Origin: Anisus vortex
Taxonomy: Eukaryota > Mollusca > Gastropoda > Planorbidae
Assembly: GCA_949126835.1 (NCBI GenBank)
Contig: OX421497.1
Coordinates: 47,981,715-48,045,714, forward strand
Direction of reading: 5' to 3'
DNA length: 64,000 nt
Shown piece after piece: positions 20,782-31,956 of this stretch. The position numbers were made by a program, and so were the translations under genes. The notes under the pieces are model-generated. The model was not told the DNA's origin. It did not search any database and saw only the letters and a program-made list of their open reading frames with translations. Each line of letters begins with the position of its first letter. Within the stretch, counting starts at the first letter, position 1.

Positions 20782-23700
20782 TTAGACTTTTGGGGAAACC
20801 TGTTCATAGTTGGCCATTCTGGAGTTTTCATATTCAACTTCCTCTGGAATTATTTCGAGAGACTCGTAAGGCTGACTGAGTAGGCCTTCTGACCCCGTGT
20901 TGGAGTAAAAGCTCCCGCCTTCCTCGACGATGCTTTTGGTGCCGCTGGGAGTTACCACGACTGCAGGGTTGTCTTCTCCTGGGCACTCGTAGAAATGAAT
21001 CAGAGGTGTAGCAGCGGATGGGATCTCAATGGGCTCTATAGTAGACAATAAAAACAACACCTGAATTGAGTCATAGGTTTTTTTTTTATATAAGAAAGGA
21101 ATCTAAATGAGCTTATGTTTCAAACCAGATCAATTAGGTTACTGGTACTGTGTTTTTGGTGTGTCTGAAACTGAGAGTCATCTCTTAGCCTGTAAAGCAT
21201 CTAATTTAAATGATGTTCTGGCTATATAATGACATTTAACTATTTAACTGTAGTGTACAGGGGGATCTTGTTGATTGAACAGTTTCATTTGATATGGCTC
21301 ACACTACTGAACTATATATATACATGGAGTGCTCAATCCCTGAAATTGTTGGAGGAAATGCAGACTTTTATATATAGATAAGTGAAACCCAGTAAGATGG
21401 CCGATTTGACCAGGAAATACATAAAATTAAATATGTATTTTATGATCTTGTTTTATATTTATATACTTTAAATTTTAATAAATTTCGTAATATGGAAATA
21501 TTTAAGTTAAATTTGAAGTAAATATCACTGAGCTATCCAAATTTATATTTAATAATTTCAGTAAATATAAAACGAGAGTATATTCATAAAATGGATGTTC
21601 ATTGTTAAATAGTTCATTTTCATCAAATTTTATTGAAACATTTCCGAAAAGCGTTTAAATTTGTTCTAGCACTCAGCCATCCCTTTTCACACCCTACTCT
21701 TTTATCCTATTTTCCTGATAAATCTCTGTCTATTAACTATCAGCACAATTGCCCATCCCGAGGATAAAAATCTACCAATATTTCCAACTGAGTTGGGTTG
21801 ATAGTTGTTTTGAATTGTTTACCTGGAGATTTCTGTGTCGGCTTCTTGACTAACCTCTCCAGCTTCTTGTGGTTTTTAGCGTTGCCGGATTGGTCTGAGG
21901 CAGTGGGCACGCTACTGTCGTATGCGGAGTCATCATTGCGGTTGACATCAAAGCGTGTATCAGCTAAATCATAATCTTTTGGCGGGGCAGGAACCTCATA
22001 GGTATTCTGGAATCTGAAATGGCATGTAACAATAACCTTAATCTAACACAATAAGAACTTCGTAATATGAACAATGTAAAGTTAATAATGTAATGAATGT
22101 AGCCTAGAGAACTTAAATCTAGTTCTTGTATAAAATTAGTTGTGTACTCTATGTATGTTAATAATGTAATGAATGTAGCCTAGAGAACTTAAATCTAGTT
22201 AATTCTTGTATAAAAATAAAATTAGTTGTGTACTCTATGTATGTTTTTGTTGCTTGGTTTTAAATGTGCTCTAAGCATAGAAGGGGGCAGGGCACGGTGG
22301 CTGAGTTTGACTAGCATACCAAAGGACCTGGGTTTGAATCCTGGTGAAGTCTGGGCATTGTGCTGGCCACACAATCTCCTAGTATGCTATGACCACAGAA
22401 ACTAGTGAATGCTGCTTCACTGGCTCCATGGTTCAATAGAGTTCGACAGGATACTTTACTAACTACTACTATTCCTCTTTGTTCATTTTAGTAAAATTCA
22501 CAAATTGACTTTAACATAAGTCAGCTTTTTCCAAACTTGAAAAATCAACTAAATTTTTATCAAGTTTCCAATCCCCCTGAATCCAGTGAGATCATATTGC
22601 TACTTACTTCTTTAGATAACAATACATAGCAACTGCACCCAAGATAATACCACTTAGAAGAGCTGAGGATGTAACAAATACTCTTATTAGTAAATTATGT
22701 CCCTTGATTAAAAATACAGATATGTATAAACTGTTATGGAAAAACAATTTAAAATCAAGTGAAATATAATAAATTATGTCCCTTGAATTTAAAAAAAGAA
22801 ATGGGTATGAGAATAGATTGGAAAGATAATTTAGGCAGAATAAGTAAATAAATAAATAAATAAATATATAAATAAATAAATAAGTATATAAATAAATAAA
22901 TAAATAAATAAGTATATAAATAAATAAATAAGTATATAAATAAATAAATAAGTATATAAATAAATAAATAAGTATATAAATAAATAAATAAATAAGTATA
23001 TAAATAAATAAATAAATAAATAAGTATATAAATAAATAAATAAATAAATAAGTATATAAATAAATAAATAAATAAATAAGTATATCCATCGCAAATGTGC
23101 ACTGGCGTCAAGACCATTTAAAATTTCTAAAATTTCTAAATTGAATAAATATTCCTTTTAAGAATTAATGCAATTTATTGTACTGCCCTTTTTCGTGACT
23201 CTTGGTTCAGCTACTCTAATTGCAGTAGTACCCGTACTTAAACCTTTTGTAGTACTGACCATATGAGCCACTGACCACAGTCTAAACTTATTTTAAGGAA
23301 AAATGTATGTGGTCTCCCCCCCCCCCTTCCCGCCATAAGCATATACCGGGTATGTGTTTTATTTGAATTTATGGTTACACCCCGCCCTGTTTACAGTTAC
23401 AGGGTATTACTGACAATTTCATACTACATACAACCTATAATTTGGGTACAGTGGTTGAGCTTTTTACCTGGCATGCAGTTGGTCCTGGATTTAAATCTTG
23501 GTGAAGGCTATAGGATTTGTTCCTTGGGACTGGAGGGTGTCTCTGAGTCTACCCAGCTCTGAAGGGCACCTGACATTAGTTGGGGTAAAGAAAATGCAGC
23601 TTGGCACTGTGCACTGACCACACAATCCCATAGTATGCAGTAGCCTCAGAAACACTGCTTCCCCAACCCATCAAATCAATTTGGGCCACAGAATACTTTT

Positions 23701-24648
23701 TTTTTTTACTTCATAGCCTATGAGATTTAGTGACAAAACCAATATATATGTACTTACAGCCTATAGTGATAAAACCAATATATCGGTACTTACAGCCTAT
23801 AGTGACAAAATCAATATATCGATACTTACAGCCTATAGGGACAAAATCAATCTATCGATACTTACAACCTATAACTGCTCCAGCTAATCGTCCACCAATA
23901 TCACAGCTGGGACATTCTTCTTCTGTGATAAAAAGAAAAAAAAGTAAAGAAAATTATTGAAATTCCAACTGGATTTTATTTCCTCTCTTTGAGTCTTTTA
24001 TTCAATGTGATACAAACACAACACACAAGGGTTGAGGAAGAGTAAAGGCGGCTGGGCAATTGTGCTGGCCACACAATCCTCTAGTACGCCATGGCCATGG
24101 CGATAGAAACTGGTGAGCGCTGCTTCACCGGCCCTATGGATCAATTTGGTCTGATGGGATACCTTACTTACATGTAGTGTCCATATGATTATAGAAGCAT
24201 CCCATTAAACAGCTGTAGTTATAACTGTTATATTGTTCTATTAAATTTTGTTGTGTTATTTCTTAGTGTTACACAATCAGTCTATAAATGTAAAATATTA
24301 TAATTACTTGTAGCTTTTTTTTTTGTAATGTTATAGTTATAGTGTCTACTTTGCAGTTGTATATCCCTGGTAAGAACTCACACACAGAGCCTTTACAAGC
24401 CTATGTGGCGCCCCAGGGCAAAAGTTTCAGCGCCGTTCGCCTTGCATTGTACAGTATGCAACTTGCATACTGTAACTGCTTGTTTAGTGCTATATTTAGA
24501 CTACATTTGCCGCCCCCCCTGGAAGTGTCGCCCCCGGGCATATGCCTCCCTCTGCCCTCCCCAATGTGAGGGCCCTGCTCCCACAATGTTGAAATAGTAT
24601 AAATGGAATATTTACCTTCAAACTGTGAAAAGTTGGAGGATTTCATAT
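20782..24648 (-). CDS. Type I membrane protein, last five exons (TM segment and Tyr-rich cytoplasmic tail)
   Basis: I do not recognise the family. Exons in transcription order: 24616-24648, 23866-23922, 22608-22662, 21823-22013, 20782-21035; all splice borders are AG/GT and all phases match (195 full residues). The order is a short extracellular stem (MKSSNFSQFEEEECPSCDIG), one membrane segment (LAGAVIGSLLSGIILGAVAM, with GxxxG-like spacing) encoded across a splice junction, the stop-transfer residues KK, and a tail of about 150 residues. The tail carries many tyrosines in short linear contexts: YEVP, YDLA, YDSS, YECP, YESL, EYEN and NYEQV before the C-terminal SPKV. Such a tail suggests phosphotyrosine signalling or endocytic sorting by a receptor. 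The ectodomain exons are not found before the LINE/hAT region; they may lie farther right or outside the window. An adhesion or scavenger-type receptor is possible. Confidence 0.8.
22080..22243. repeat. ~80-bp tandem duplication in intron
   Basis: The block GTTAATAATGTAATGAATG...GTACTCTATGTATG occurs twice in tandem. The second copy has small insertions (TTAA, AAATA). Confidence 0.85.
22283..22462 (+). mobile_element. tRNA-derived SINE, internally deleted
   Basis: The head (GCACGGTGGCTGAG, GGTTTGAATCCTGGTGAAG) joins directly to GTCTGGGCATTGTGCTGGCC, so the middle of the body is missing. The tail block TGCTTCACTGG is present. It is antisense to the surrounding gene, in an intron. Confidence 0.85.
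22842..23084. repeat. AT-rich array of AAAT tetramers and TATATA/AAGTATATA blocks
   Basis: Variable numbers of AAAT are separated by AAGTATATA. Minus-strand reading frames made of Leu/Ile/Phe/Tyr repeats arise here only because the array lacks stops. Confidence 0.93.
23440..23700 (+). mobile_element. tRNA-derived SINE
   Basis: It carries a degraded B box (GGATTTAAATCTTGGTGAAGG), then the family body with GACTGGAGGGTGTCTC, CTACCCAGCTCTGAAGGGC and GACCACACAATCCC. It is located in an intron of the minus-strand membrane-protein gene. Confidence 0.85.
23753..23870 (-). promoter_or_regulatory. Tandemly repeated 5' splice donor
   Basis: On the minus strand the exon ends at 23866 with ...GGTT|GTAAGTATCG. 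The same 36-bp block follows three more times, placing GTAAGT at 23865, 23829, 23793 and 23757. The added units are multiples of three, but in the exon frame the first extension reads C-K-Y-R and then TAG. Use of any distal donor would therefore cut the protein inside the membrane segment. Confidence 0.85.
24035..24172 (+). mobile_element. 5'-truncated SINE
   Basis: Only the 3' half is present: AGTAAAGGCGGCTGGGCA, GTGCTGGCCACACAATCC, GCTTCACCGGCCCTATGG. Confidence 0.85.
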
Positions 24649-25084
24649 CTGAAACAAATAATGTTTTATTCATCAGTGGGCAATGTTACAGAATATTATA
24701 GACAAAACCTAGAAGCTTCGTACAGTTAAAAACACAGAACTAGTAATTGGCTCACTCACATATATAATAAGAAAAGTAATTATATATCTCTCTTTTTTTT
24801 TTCTGAGTATTTTAGTTTTGTGCAGTATTTCTAAGCTAGGATTTCATGCTTGAATTTTTTTTTTACTTTGTTTTGTAACTGTATTTCCTGAGGCTGTTTT
24901 TAAATCGAGTGATGTTACTAATAGTCTAGTATTAAACTTGGCGGTTGTGAATAATCACTTACAATGAATATCACATATTTTTTTAAATGAATTTGTTGTA
25001 GATTTTAAAAAAATGATTAGTCAAATCACTAAACCTAGAGACACTAGAGGACAAAAGGGCAAAGAGTAAAGTAGTAAAGTAAAG
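24649..25084. other. Upstream of first recognised receptor exon, nothing found
   Basis: AT-rich sequence without an exon in phase with 24616-24648. Confidence 0.4.
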
Positions 25085-25340
25085 CATGCCTCTAATTTAG
25101 AAATACAACCCAATAACAACCTGTTGCAATGCTCAGATAAACATAAAGACAAACATTTCCCTTATCTCTTATGCGAGAACAAATGCATATAAGTACTCTT
25201 TCTTCCCAAGTGGCATTCGGGCATGGAATGGGTTGCCTGAACAAACAAGGAAAACCAGTAACTTAACATCATTTAAATATAATATAATCTTCTGTATAGA
25301 CGGAGCGTCTGTAATATATAAGATTAGATAAGATAATAGT
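25085..25340 (+). mobile_element. 5'-truncated non-LTR retrotransposon end, family A
   Basis: A decayed reading frame contains ARTNAYKYSFFPSGIRAW and NGLPEQTRK, the typical C-terminal end of CR1/Jockey-type LINE reverse transcriptase polyproteins (family knowledge). It is followed by the 3' tail AATCTTCTGTATAGACGGAG and ending ATATATAAGATTAGATAAG. The same 3' end recurs at 34250-34455, 44735-44945, 48930-49040 and 50140-50535. Confidence 0.8.
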
Positions 25341-25602
25341 CATAGCGCCAACCCAATCACATACCCACCTTACTAATAATCTTACTGGTATAATATGTGA
25401 CAATTTCGGCGCTATAATGTACCGGTACTTATGTGGACCAGTCACAAATGTTTTAAGTACAGCCACTGTGTAGAAAGCAGTAGTTCCGGTGGTAAAACGA
25501 CACTTCTTGACAATATTATAACTTAGTGTGGATGCTGGTCGATCTATTAGAAGTGTTTGATGTAAAGAAGTCGAAAGAATATCTGCCCAGTAACCCATCC
25601 TA

Positions 25603-25866
25603 CGCGAGCTAAGAAAGCGGAACCGGAAATGGATTGGTCACACTATAAGAAGAGAACATAGCTCGCCAAGCACTAGAGTCGAATCTGCAAAGAACCAGGA
25701 AGACCGGCCAAATTCCACCTGGAGGAGAACACTTGAAAAAGAACTTAAAGAAGCGGGAATGCAGTGGCAAGAGATGAAGGGACTAGCACAAGACCAGAAG
25801 GAGTGGATAAGCATTGTCTAGGCCCTATGTCTCACTGAGGACTTAAAGGAAATTGATTGATTGATT
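25603..25866 (+). mobile_element. 5'-truncated LINE end, family B, with (TTGA)n tail
   Basis: An uninterrupted frame from 25603 to the TAG at 25819 reads RKWIGHTIRR, then TWRRTLEKELKEAG, LAQDQKEWISIV. This is the recognisable C-terminal end of a non-LTR retrotransposon ORF2 (WIGHxLRR and TWRRT.EKE signature). The element ends in ATTGATTGATTGATTGG, a simple-repeat tail as used by several LINE clades. Confidence 0.85.
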
Positions 25867-27694
25867 GGTGTCAATACTGCCCCCCCCTCCCTTTTCCTTT
25901 GTGATACTAATAGACAGGACCGTATTTAGAATTGTAGGGGCCCTGTTCCAAAATTTATGTGGGGGCCCCTCGTGGCCTCGCCCCTGCCTTCCGACATTGT
26001 TGTGTTAGCCTGTGTACAATGTTGCTGATGGTGAATGATAACCAAGCTCACTTCACTTGTCTTGATTAAACATTGACACTAAGTGCTTTAAGAACAGCTA
26101 ATTCTTCAATGATGTCATTAAAATCCAATTCACGCAAGATGTCTGATTCAATGCTGAGCAGACATTTTCTAATGAGACATGGTTGTTCGCAACCTGTTCT
26201 TTTATCAACTTCAATATCTTTGTCATACATTTTTACACGTTTCGCAGCTGCATGTTGAATTTCATCAACTGACATACCGGTTTTGTTAAGTTTACCAAAG
26301 TATCAAATAGTTCACAAACAATAATGTATGCATTGATACGCTGATCAAGTGATTGCCTCAACTGGTCTATAACTGGAAGAAAACTGTCCCCAAGGAACTT
26401 CTCTCTTGGTGGTAACTCTGCTTCTTGTGCATGTCTATAGTCCAGTGATGTCACACAAACAATGCGTCGACGTCTCTGGTATTCATTCTCAGACTTCCTT
26501 GAGCTTCATACTCATCTAATCTGTTTCTCTTGGATTCAACAAATGTTTGAGAGAGATTTGATGCCATCAACGGCCATGTTGATGCCTATTTGTGGGTCTT
26601 GGAGGGCTTTACTTGAGGCAATGAAACGTTCTAAAACATCATGCCAAAAGACAGCAATATGTGCCCACCTCCAAAGATGACATTCGGTCAAAAAGATCGT
26701 TCTCGTCATCATCATCGGCAATTAACTCCAAAGCATCTTGTATCAGGTGATAGCCTTCTGCAAATGCTTTCGTCGCATCATACTGGCAAGACCTGTGTGT
26801 TTCTGACAGTTTCTTTAATACACTAATTTATGTATTAAAATTTCATAACGGTGGGTAGAGGCTGTAAAACAAAGTATACATCTGTAGTAGTAAGTAACAA
26901 AAATGACACAGCTGATGAACAACTTTCAGTTGCTGTTTTACCAACTAAGTCTAGTGAGTGGGCGGTGCGTGGCACCCAGACTGCTAACGGGTTGCTGTTC
27001 AGAACCAAGGCACGGAGTCCATTGAATTTACCAGGGCTGTGGAGTCGGAGTCGAAGAGTCGGAGTCGGAGGAAATTTGGGTACCTGGAGTCGGAGTCGGC
27101 AAATAATGCACCGACTCCGACTCCTACTAAATTTAGATAGAAAAAAGACATGGCTTCATTTATTTTAAACAACCGATCAATAGGCCAATAGAAATTAGTG
27201 ATATTTGAAAGTAAAATATCTGTTTCTTCCTCTAAGCCCCCATCCCTACTCAAGATCCTATCCCTATCGTCATACTATAGCGGGTCGACACACAAAAAAG
27301 TCTTTTGAACTAATTTGAAATGCGTCATTAGACTGAACGTCATATAGACTGCTCGGCGCCGGTAGTGATGACGCTATACAAGTGCCCGAATTTCTAATTA
27401 CCATTCACATTGTTTGTAATGATTTCAAATGCTAGGACATGGCACGTGCGTTTTTTTTCGGAATACTAAACACTGCCTTAGTAATCTATAGGCCTAGGCC
27501 ATAGGTCCTAAATAAAACGCATCTTAATTAAGTTACTAGTGTACAAGCATACCTTTATTAGAGGCCTAGGGAGGCTTTTACACATTTACGATTCTTTCCA
27601 TAATGTAATTTGCGTTCAATAGGCCTACAAAAAAATGCCGCCTTTACGACTTATATATGCGATACGCACGCAACGCACAATTAGGAGCGGCAAT

Positions 27695-28023
27695 CAGTGG
27701 CGTATTTAGGCATGTTCCACATGTTCCATTGGAACATGGGCCCCCACACAAAATGGGCCCCCACACATCCCAAAAAGAAATGTTTGAGTGACATCCCCAT
27801 TTTTCGTTGAAAATGTAAAATAAAATGCATTTATTTCCATACAATTTGAAGCGCACCAGTTCAACCAAGCTACGTGCAACATAAAATGTATGATTTTACA
27901 GAATTTAATATGAATTAACGGCCCTTTTCTGAGGTAGGCACCATGTGGAAGGCAAGGGCGAGACCACGAGGGGCCCAACATACATTTGGGAACAGGGCCC
28001 CCACAATCCTAAATACGGCCCTG
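27695..28023 (-). mobile_element. MITE derived from the ZMYM1-like hAT (nested, third level)
   Basis: The ends are CAGTGGCGTATTTAGG and the inverse CAGGGCCGTATTTAGG. The duplications are GCGGCAAT (27687-27694) and GTGGCAAT (28024-28031). Its subterminal GGGCCCCCACA and GAGGCAAGGGCGAGACCACGAGG-like blocks match the ends of 25915-31948 in opposite orientation, so it is a deletion derivative of the very element it sits in. Confidence 0.87.
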
Positions 28024-28062
28024 GTGGCAATATTTATACAATTCATAGTGTTGTGTTCTGCT

Positions 28063-28590
28063 TAAAGATGTTAAACGAAAACCGGAATACCGGATTCCGG
28101 TTTTGAAACCGAAAACCGGTTTTTATTTTCAAAACACCGCGTCTGTGCTTTATTATTAACGGCACTATTAAATACACAATCTTTTGATTCTCTTTCAACA
28201 CATTATTTTACAATTTACCATAAATATATGCCTCTTCATATGCTTCTTAATATTATGGTCAATTATAATCGGTAATTTGATTATCACTATTGAAAAATTG
28301 AAAGCTATTATCGGTCTTAATCAAATAGCCCAGATTTTTTTAAGTTCTAAAGAATTGTATGGTAAAGTGTACAAAATCATATTGTATTCACACAAATCAA
28401 CCCATTGAATGCCCTGCAAACGCTAATTAAGTTAGAAGTTTTTTTCAAATATGCCTACAAAACTACGCACATTTGGCTGTTCCGGCATGTGACTTGTGAC
28501 ATTGCGCGGGGGGGGGGGGGGGGGAGGGGGAAATTGAAATCCGGTTTTAAATCGGTTTTATAGAACCGATAACCGGTTTTAACATCCCTA
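28063..28590. mobile_element. hAT-like MITE with ACCGG-rich ends (nested, third level)
   Basis: The left end TAAAGATGTTAAACGAAAAC and the inverse of the right end (TAGGGATGTTAAAACCGG) form the inverted repeats. The 8-bp duplication GTTCTGCT is perfect (28055-28062, 28591-28598). The subterminal parts are packed with AAACCGG motifs; the interior is AT-rich and non-coding. Confidence 0.88.
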
Positions 28591-30073
28591 GTTCTGCTGT
28601 TACAGGAAACGCAGCACCCATATGTAACCTAGCCTCTCACTGGTAAGGGATTAACCGTTTGCCCCTTGGAATCGCCGATCGTGACCTCTACTGATCAGGC
28701 CCCACGAGGTGGGGTACAGCCGGTATGCCGTACCGGGGCCCTCAAGAGTTTAGGGGGCCCATGAATATTTAAAATTAAATTTAGTACACTGTTGGCTTTC
28801 CAGCCAGTAGTCATGTGGTAATGACACGTAGATGTGTTGCCTTTCTTTCCTTCAACGAATGTACAAAATACATTCGCATATTAATACAGAGGAGTCGGAG
28901 TCGGGGAGTCGGAGTCGGAAGTACAAAAAATTGAGGAGTCGGAGTCGGAACATTTATCTACCGACTCCGCAGCCCTGGTATTTACCACTCATTGAAGTGG
29001 AATTATCATATGACTGTCCACGACAATCATTAATATCAATCACGTGCTCTTGCAGGAACTCGTGAAGTGCAAGGAACATTCTGCAGCCTTGTGACCTCTG
29101 TTGGCCATAAATGATTCAAACCGTTCAACTTCAACTGGCGACGACTTTTCTATGTAACGAAGAATTAATGTTGATTGGACTACATGGCTCTCATCTGGTG
29201 TTGAGTCAAGCGATATGGAGTAGTACTTCGATGTCTCTATTCGTGCCATGATATCATTCAATACTTGCTTACCCATAACTGATATCAATTCATCACAAAA
29301 ATTAGAAGACATATAGCTTGTGTGGCCATTTACTCGCTGACTATGTTTTGCAATGTGTTAAGCTACAAAATAATCATATTTCGCTATCAACTCCTGAATA
29401 CCAAGAAAATTACCATTTTCAGCCGAATGAAAAATTTGAATGTTTCCTCTGAATGCCAAACCCCTTTCACGTATGAATTTTAGACTGACAATACGCTTGA
29501 GTACATTTCTCCAGTATGTTACTTCAATGGACAACTGATCCTTGAGGTCAGACTCAATGCTACCCAATTTCGCAGCTCTACTACCAGGTGATAACGCAAC
29601 TTCCACATGACACTTTGACCGTTCATGCTCAGACATCCTTTTCGTGATACCAGTTACCGAAACCACCATGCAATAGCTGCAAGTTAATATTTGAGAAAAG
29701 CTTACACGCAAAGCAAAACAATTTGCCTTCTGATGAAAAAAACAACATAGCTATGAACGATATGCACCATCCGCCATTTTATGTTCGCCTGATAAACAGA
29801 TGCTTAGTGCATTTACGATTGGGAACTGTAAGCCTGTTTCTTATATAATCTATTTTCCATCTACTTCTTATCACAATGTTAAATGCAATCAGGTCCATTG
29901 ACAAACTAATAGTCTTTGAAACGTTTACTTGGTTTATCAGGTCATAATGCAACATCAGTGATAATTACGTCGTTCGTTGTGCGCTTGTATAACAGCACTA
30001 TTCTAATAGCTAAAAGAAAAGTCTAAAAAACCTTTTTGGGATTTGTGGGGGCCCCTTTTATGTGGGGGCCCCT

Positions 30074-31900
30074 CAGTGGCGTAGCCAGGTTTTGACGCTA
30101 AGGGGAACGAAATTTTAGGAAAAAGGCCCCACTTTTAGCAATTTTGCCAGATTAACAGAATAACTAAGAATTCGTACGTATCAAGTGTTATAAGAAAACC
30201 CTGTGCCTCAGAATACACACACTGTATAATAGTGCTATTTTTATTTAACCATTCACGATTCTTTTTCTAGCAGCTAATAGTGATGGGGATTTCTGCAAAA
30301 TTGATTACATCTACTGCTCATTTTCGGTATGAACATCTAGTGTCGAAAAGTATTTATAGAATCAACGCGAATGCTCTATAGCAACCCAAGAAACGCGTGA
30401 CAGACTTGGCACGCTGAACGATTTTCAGTGGCACGCGAAAGAATGTTGTTTAATGCAAGTAAAAATAACGTATGTCATAATTAGTGGGTGCTGCATGGCG
30501 AACTACATGGGAATCACATTGGATGTCGACTGTTTTAGTTCAGGAATGTTTGTATGCTAAGCTCTCATCACTGGACTTCCAATCTATGATTAAATCTATT
30601 GTTATGATAGTCAATTGCATAGTTTCTCAAGTCTCTTCTAGAAGAAAGTCATACGGAGTAAAGGTAAAGTCTTATATAGATTCTTCTTCTTCTTTTCTTC
30701 ATATTACAGTGGAGACCCCGTTAGGACCGAGGAAAGAGTCCACAATTTAACTAAACTTAAAATAAAAAAAACATCACAAACAACAATTAACTACAGATGA
30801 CACTTTCGGTTTTTAGACCAGTCCTTCAGTGCCGATTATTGAATGAGGAGAACTGTTGAAGACAATGTTTCTGTATGACTTGGCGAAACATTTCAGTGAG
30901 TTAAACTTCCATTTACAAGACTGGGTCCAAAAGCACTTGAAGTGTTGGGCAACTGGAATGGATTTGCATTGAAACTGGGCATATCTTTCCGTGAAATCAA
31001 TTTCAAAACATTGAACTATTTCTCTAATTGAAGGCAAATTAAGATAGATGAGCATTTTCAGAATTACACTAGTTATATTAAAACAATTAACTCGTTTGGT
31101 ATCACTAGCATCAAATTTGGAGAATTTAATTGAAGGGAGATAATTACCCCCTTTTTTTTACAATAATATTTCTAATATGTTTCTTTTTTGTTTCCTTTAA
31201 AAAAAAACCAATGGCTTACAATTTATAACTATAAAATGATCGAATTACACAAGATAGTTGAAAAATTATATAAATATTTTATGACTAAAGAATGTACATG
31301 TACATTTTTGAACATTAAAATAACTACCCAGTTTGTATGATTATTATGTATCTCTTCATCTTAATTGCAATTCCTTAGCGTTGTCATCCCATCGGGTTAA
31401 AATAATATGAGTTAATCTCAGTTATGCTCAGATCAAACATCAAAGACTTTATATCTATTTACTATTCCTAGAATAAGTTCTTGACAACTAAATTCAAATG
31501 TTGATAACTATTAATGTGTAAGTTTAGTAATGACATTTTGTATTATCAATGAATGGATTTTTTTTTAAAGCTGATAATAACAAACAGGTAAATTTTTTAT
31601 TAAATATAAAACGCTTTAATGATTTTCTCTATTACGCTCCTTTTCTTTTGGTCTTGGTCTTGCTACGGCACTAAATAAATTGTCTTATACAAATATTATA
31701 GTGGATCAGTTTTACTTTCACGCTGTAGGCAAGGTGAATGATTCAAAATGATTGTAATAAATTAAATTTTTTGAAATGCAACTTATAGAAAAAAATTAGA
31801 AACAGCAAAAATTGTGCTTCGTGACTTGTTAAAAATATTAATTATTACCGAAAAGGCCCTTTTTTTCAAAAATGGCTACGCTCTACTGGCTACGCTACTG
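30074..31900. mobile_element. Nested hAT-like element with CAGTGGCGTAGCC ends
   Basis: The left end CAGTGGCGTAGCCAGG is mirrored by GGCTACGCTACTG at 31888-31900. A near-identical inner copy of the end (GGCTACGCTCTACTG) precedes it. The flanking 8-mers are GGGCCCCT (30066-30073) and GGGCCCTG (31901-31908). The 1.8-kb interior has no transposase-like frame. Confidence 0.78.
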
Positions 31901-31956
31901 GGGCCCTGTTCCAATGGAACATGTGGAACATGCCTAAATACACCACTGCTAATAGA

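Larger units (their letters stand above)
27032..28977. mobile_element. Nested hAT-like element with GAGTCGG-rich ends
   Basis: The left end CAGGGCTGTGGAGTCGG and the inverse of the right end (CAGGGCTGCGGAGTCGG) differ at one base. The flanking 8-bp duplications are GAATTTAC (27024-27031) and GTATTTAC (28978-28985), 7 of 8 identical. It interrupts the ZMYM1-like frame immediately after MSGKY, which gives an independent check of the junction. The ends contain many GGAGTCGGAGTCGG subrepeats. It is non-autonomous: no transposase is seen. Confidence 0.88.
26066..29760 (-). pseudogene. hAT transposase, ZMYM1/DUF4371-like, broken
   Basis: Fragments in transcription order: a TTF-type zinc-finger start (SSEGKLFCFACKLFS, near 29700-29760); after a frameshift RMSEHERSKCHVE and YWRNVLKRIVSLKFIRERGL (29358-29711); SSNFCDELISVMG and YYSISLDSTPDESH (29040-29312); NDCRGQSYDNSTSMSGKY (about 28980-29040). 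A 1.9-kb transposon splits the frame there. It resumes with NSNPLAVWVPRTAHSLDLVG (about 26900-27020), then HIAVFWHDVLERF, QLRQSLDQRINAY and LIRKCLLSIESDILRE down to 26066. Several frameshifts and stops are present. These blocks are those of domesticated and mobile ZMYM1-like hAT proteins (DUF4371 then the catalytic core). The product would have been a nuclear DNA transposase; this copy cannot make it. Confidence 0.88.
25915..31948 (-). mobile_element. hAT transposon (ZMYM1-like) holding nested insertions
   Basis: The ends are CAGGACCGTATTTAG and the inverse of CTAAATACACCACTG. They are flanked by a perfect 8-bp target duplication CTAATAGA (25907-25914 and 31949-31956), the hAT hallmark. After removing the two large insertions (27032-28977 and 30074-31900) with their duplications, about 2.2 kb remains, consistent with a decayed autonomous element. 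The broken transposase gene runs on the minus strand. The ends carry GGGGGCCCCT-rich subterminal sequence shared with the MITEs at 27695 and 57220. Confidence 0.9.

Noticed and set aside
22604..23117. Minus-strand Leu/Ile/Tyr-rich frames resembling membrane proteins
   Set aside because: Translation of the AAAT/TATATA array. Only the small piece at 22608-22662 is a real exon, of the receptor gene.
24342..24673. Overlapping frames around 24.4 kb in both directions
   Set aside because: Short, mutually overlapping and without codon or domain signal. Only the 24616-24648 exon has phase support.
25269..25598. 109-codon minus frame between the two LINE ends
   Set aside because: It overlaps LINE tail sequence in antisense and shows no recognisable domain.
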